NCBI GenBank assembly: GCA_036741355.1
Contig: DAINSK010000004.1
Location: 62,001 to 126,000 of the forward strand
Length of the DNA stretch: 64,000 nucleotides
DNA from: JBBRGK01 sp036741355
GTDB taxonomy: Bacteria; Chloroflexota; Dehalococcoidia; CAUJGQ01
Direction: 5' to 3'
A program made the translations under genes and the position numbers. The notes beneath the pieces are model-generated. The model was not told the origin of the DNA. It was given only the letters and a program-made list of their open reading frames with translations, and searched no databases. Of the stretch, positions 62,259 through 64,000 are shown in pieces (within the stretch, counting starts at the first letter, position 1; each line of letters begins with the position of its first letter).

Positions 62259-63440
62259 ATGCCTGCACCGCTTGAAGGCATCAAGATCCTCGACTTCACG
62301 CGCTACCAGCAGGGGCCTTTCGCCACGGTAATGCTGGCGGACATGGGCGCCGACGTAATTAAAGTTGAAGAGCGGCGCAACGGCGACCTGGGACGTGCGC
62401 TCGGCGCCCAACCAGACGGCTTCTGCGGCTATTTCGAAGCCCACAACCGCAATAAGCGCAGCATGACACTGGACGTCCGCACGGAGGAAGGTAAGCAGAT
62501 CGTGCGGCGGCTGGCCGAGCGGGTTGACGTCGTAGTCGAGAACTTCCGTCCCGGCGTCATGGACCGGCTGGGCATCGGCTACGCGGACCTGAAAGCGGTG
62601 AACCCACGCATTATCATGGCGTCGGCTTCCGGCTACGGAATGCGAGGCCCCGATGCCAAAAAGCCAAGCTTCGACATTATCGGTCAGGCAGTGGGCGGCA
62701 TCATGGTGTCGCAGGGCGGGGGCCCGGAAAATGAGCCGCAGATGGTCACTGCCGGCTTCGCCGACCACGTCGGCGCCATGTTCCTCGCGTTCGGCGTGGC
62801 CATGGCGTTGATCGCCCGCGACCGATTCGGTATCGGCCAGCACTTGGATGCTTCGCTTTTGGGCGGCCAGATCGCTTTCCAGGCGATGGGATACTGTCGC
62901 AGCCTGCAGAACGGCGTTCATAGCAGCTTCGTTGCCGGTGGTAACCCGCTGTTTCGCGCGTACGGCTGCGCCGACGGTAGGTGGCTGGCCATCGGCATCC
63001 TTGACCCCAAAGTGTGGCCATCGCTCACGGCCGCGCTGGACCGACCAGACCTGGAGCACGGCCAGCGCTTCGCGGAGCCCTTTGCGCGGCATCAGAACGC
63101 CCACGAGTTGACCGGGCAACTGGCCGAGATCTTCCGTACCAGGCCACGCGACGAATGGCTGAAGCTGCTGGAACAACACGACGTGGCCGCGGGCCCCGTG
63201 CGCGATCACGTCGAGGCGGCGGAGGACCCGCAGGTGCTGGCGAACGAGTACATCGTGACCGTGGAGCATCCGCACATCGGACCGATCCGCGTTCCTGGCA
63301 TTCCGGTCAACTTCTCCGAGACGCCGGGATCGGTGCGCACGGCCGCGCCCGAGCTTGGACAGCACACCGAAGAGGTGCTGCTCGAGCTGGGCTACACCTG
63401 GGAAGAGATGGGACGGCTGCGCGAAGAAGAGATCATCTAG
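62259..63440 (+). CDS. class III CoA transferase (CaiB/BaiF family)
   Basis: A 393-residue CoA transferase. GIKILDFTRYQQGPFATVMLADMGADVIKVE is the family N-terminus; the catalytic Asp falls in LDASLLGGQIAF region, and SGYGMRGPDAKKPSFDIIGQAVGG is characteristic. It moves CoA between carboxylic acids. The ATG at 62259 is preceded by GGAG at 11 bases; a TTG at 62250 is possible. Near acyl-CoA synthetase and enoyl-CoA hydratase remnants, suggesting a former fatty- or dicarboxylic-acid cluster. Confidence 0.9.
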   Translation: MPAPLEGIKILDFTRYQQGPFATVMLADMGADVIKVEERRNGDLGRALGAQPDGFCGYFEAHNRNKRSMTLDVRTEEGKQIVRRLAERVDVVVENFRPGVMDRLGIGYADLKAVNPRIIMASASGYGMRGPDAKKPSFDIIGQAVGGIMVSQGGGPENEPQMVTAGFADHVGAMFLAFGVAMALIARDRFGIGQHLDASLLGGQIAFQAMGYCRSLQNGVHSSFVAGGNPLFRAYGCADGRWLAIGILDPKVWPSLTAALDRPDLEHGQRFAEPFARHQNAHELTGQLAEIFRTRPRDEWLKLLEQHDVAAGPVRDHVEAAEDPQVLANEYIVTVEHPHIGPIRVPGIPVNFSETPGSVRTAAPELGQHTEEVLLELGYTWEEMGRLREEEII

Positions 63441-63497
63441 TGCGCTTCGCCGTTCTGCACCACCCGGTCTGGAGCTATTGCAAACGCGGCGGTCGGG

Positions 63498-63650
63498 AAG
63501 CTCGCGAATCAGGCGGCGCAGGCTTACGCGCATGGCGCCGGATAGAGCGTTGAGCTTATCGGGTCGGTTGAGCGTCGCTACGACGACTCCATTGTGCTGC
63601 TCGACCCGCCCGTCCTCGAACTCGCCCCAGTCACCGGTGCCCTCTGTCAT
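63498..63650 (-). pseudogene. enoyl-CoA hydratase remnant (N-terminus only)
   Basis: On the minus strand, MTEGTGDWGEFEDGRVEQHN then GVVVATLNRPDKLNALSGAM and RVSLRRLI is the first 50 residues of a crotonase/enoyl-CoA hydratase. After that homology ends and the frame continues as noise into the CoA-transferase gene. AGAGGG lies 6 bases before the ATG at 63650. About 200 residues, including both oxyanion-hole segments, are gone. Confidence 0.65.
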
Positions 63651-63863
63651 GATTCGCCCTCTAACTACTTTCGCGGGCATTGTGCTGGGCTCTTGCGGCG
63701 GCGCGCAAGCGGCGACGCGGCGCAGCCTCCCGAGTGCGGCCGCGGAGTTGAGCAGGCGTGCGGGGCTGTAGTACGCTCGTGTTGCCGATCGGTGCGGCTG
63801 CAGAGACCAGGCGGCATAACCCGGTCCCACCCCACGCGTCCACCAGCGACGCCCGTCCACTAT

Positions 63864-63940
63864 CCCGGGATAGCTCAGTTGGCCAGAGCAGCGGACTGTA
63901 AATCCGCGTGTCCGTGGTTCGAATCCACGTCCCGGGACCA
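63864..63940 (+). tRNA. tRNA-Tyr (anticodon GTA), class I with C1-G72
   Basis: CCCGGGA at the 5' end pairs with TCCCGGG, followed by discriminator A and an encoded CCA (63938-63940). D arm GCTC/GAGC, anticodon arm GCGGA-CTGTAAA-TCCGC (anticodon GTA), a 5-base variable loop GTGTC, and T arm CGTGG-TTCGAAT-CCACG. The anticodon reads Tyr. Bacterial tRNA-Tyr normally has a long variable arm and G1-C72; here the short variable loop and C1-G72 match the archaeal and eukaryotic pattern. Confidence 0.93.
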
Positions 63941-64000
63941 CGTTTTACGCGTGAAATCCGGTCGGGAATGATCCTCCCTCGAATCAATACCCCAGGTGAC

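Noticed and set aside
62125..62331. 68-codon frame with a good ribosome site before the CoA transferase
   Set aside because: It overlaps the start of the well-supported CoA transferase and has no recognisable protein features.
63864..63940. Archaeal origin of the whole segment
   Set aside because: Lon, PdxS/T, Opp, GpsA, MoaC and encapsulin look bacterial, as do the Shine-Dalgarno and -10/-35 patterns; only the tRNA has archaeal-type features.
62010..63941. A 643-codon minus-strand open frame across the CoA transferase and tRNA
   Set aside because: It is a GC-rich antisense shadow and reads through the tRNA; only its 50-residue enoyl-CoA hydratase segment is real homology.
1..64000. CRISPR array, prophage, integron or IS element with transposase
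   Set aside because: No regular direct repeats with spacers and no phage, integrase or transposase gene were seen; only small palindromic repeats.

Overview
The window is a GC-rich bacterial chromosome segment. Gene content points to Chloroflexota or a close relative: a form II CoxL-type molybdo-hydroxylase subunit, a SpoIIIAA-like AAA-R3H ATPase, a PdxS/PdxT pair, Opp-type peptide uptake genes, GTG/TTG starts and several Pro/Thr- or Ala-rich lipoproteins. The phylum is an inference from gene content, because no rRNA lies here. There is no prophage, integrase or transposase; the only mobile-like elements are small palindromic repeats.

Layout. 0-7 kb: cell-envelope and maintenance genes (SH3 lipoprotein, cytidylate-kinase-like protein, selenocysteine peroxiredoxin, M23 and M16 peptidases). 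6.5-8.2 kb: an encapsulin shell gene divergent from a probable cargo gene. 8-16 kb: an RG-rich disordered protein, response regulator, TPR protein, MFS transporter and two related ferritin-like/hypothetical genes. 17-24 kb: rdgB-moaC, a sedolisin lipoprotein, small enzymes, an MFS remnant, aldo-keto reductase and a VanY-like peptidase. 24-28 kb: a 1138-residue ABC exporter fused to zinc-ribbon, cNMP-binding and FHA domains. 29-31.5 kb: a selenocysteine rhodanese, lipoprotein, MoaD/ThiS-like protein and hypothetical. 32-39 kb: DinB, Clp_N fusion, FAH hydrolase, CnoX-like thioredoxin, GpsA, MBL and PHP enzymes. 39.5-43.5 kb: opp operon. 43.6-55 kb: Lon, CvpA, HNH, two TrkA proteins, THUMP-like methyltransferase, YfcE phosphodiesterase, PdxS/PdxT, GNAT and AAA-R3H proteins. 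55-64 kb: CoxL, toxin-antitoxin pair, acyl-CoA and aromatic-pathway genes (one frameshifted, one lacking catalytic residues), CoA transferase and tRNA-Tyr.

The most notable observations are these. (1) Two genes carry an in-frame TGA exactly at the catalytic cysteine, a peroxiredoxin (PxxxTxxU) and a two-domain rhodanese (TY-U-QGG). Each is followed by a hairpin with the spacing and loop of a bacterial SECIS, so both look like selenoproteins that standard gene calling would break or miss. (2) The encapsulin is paired with a protein carrying a cargo-loading-like motif (SFTVGSL) near its N-terminus. (3) The tRNA-Tyr(GTA) has a short variable loop and a C1-G72 pair, the archaeal/eukaryotic pattern instead of the usual bacterial one. 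(4) Three intergenic elements share a design of inverted pairs of C/G-tract palindromes. Several genes are decaying remnants (MFS, alpha/beta hydrolase, enoyl-CoA hydratase), and one acyl-CoA synthetase is split by a single-base frameshift.
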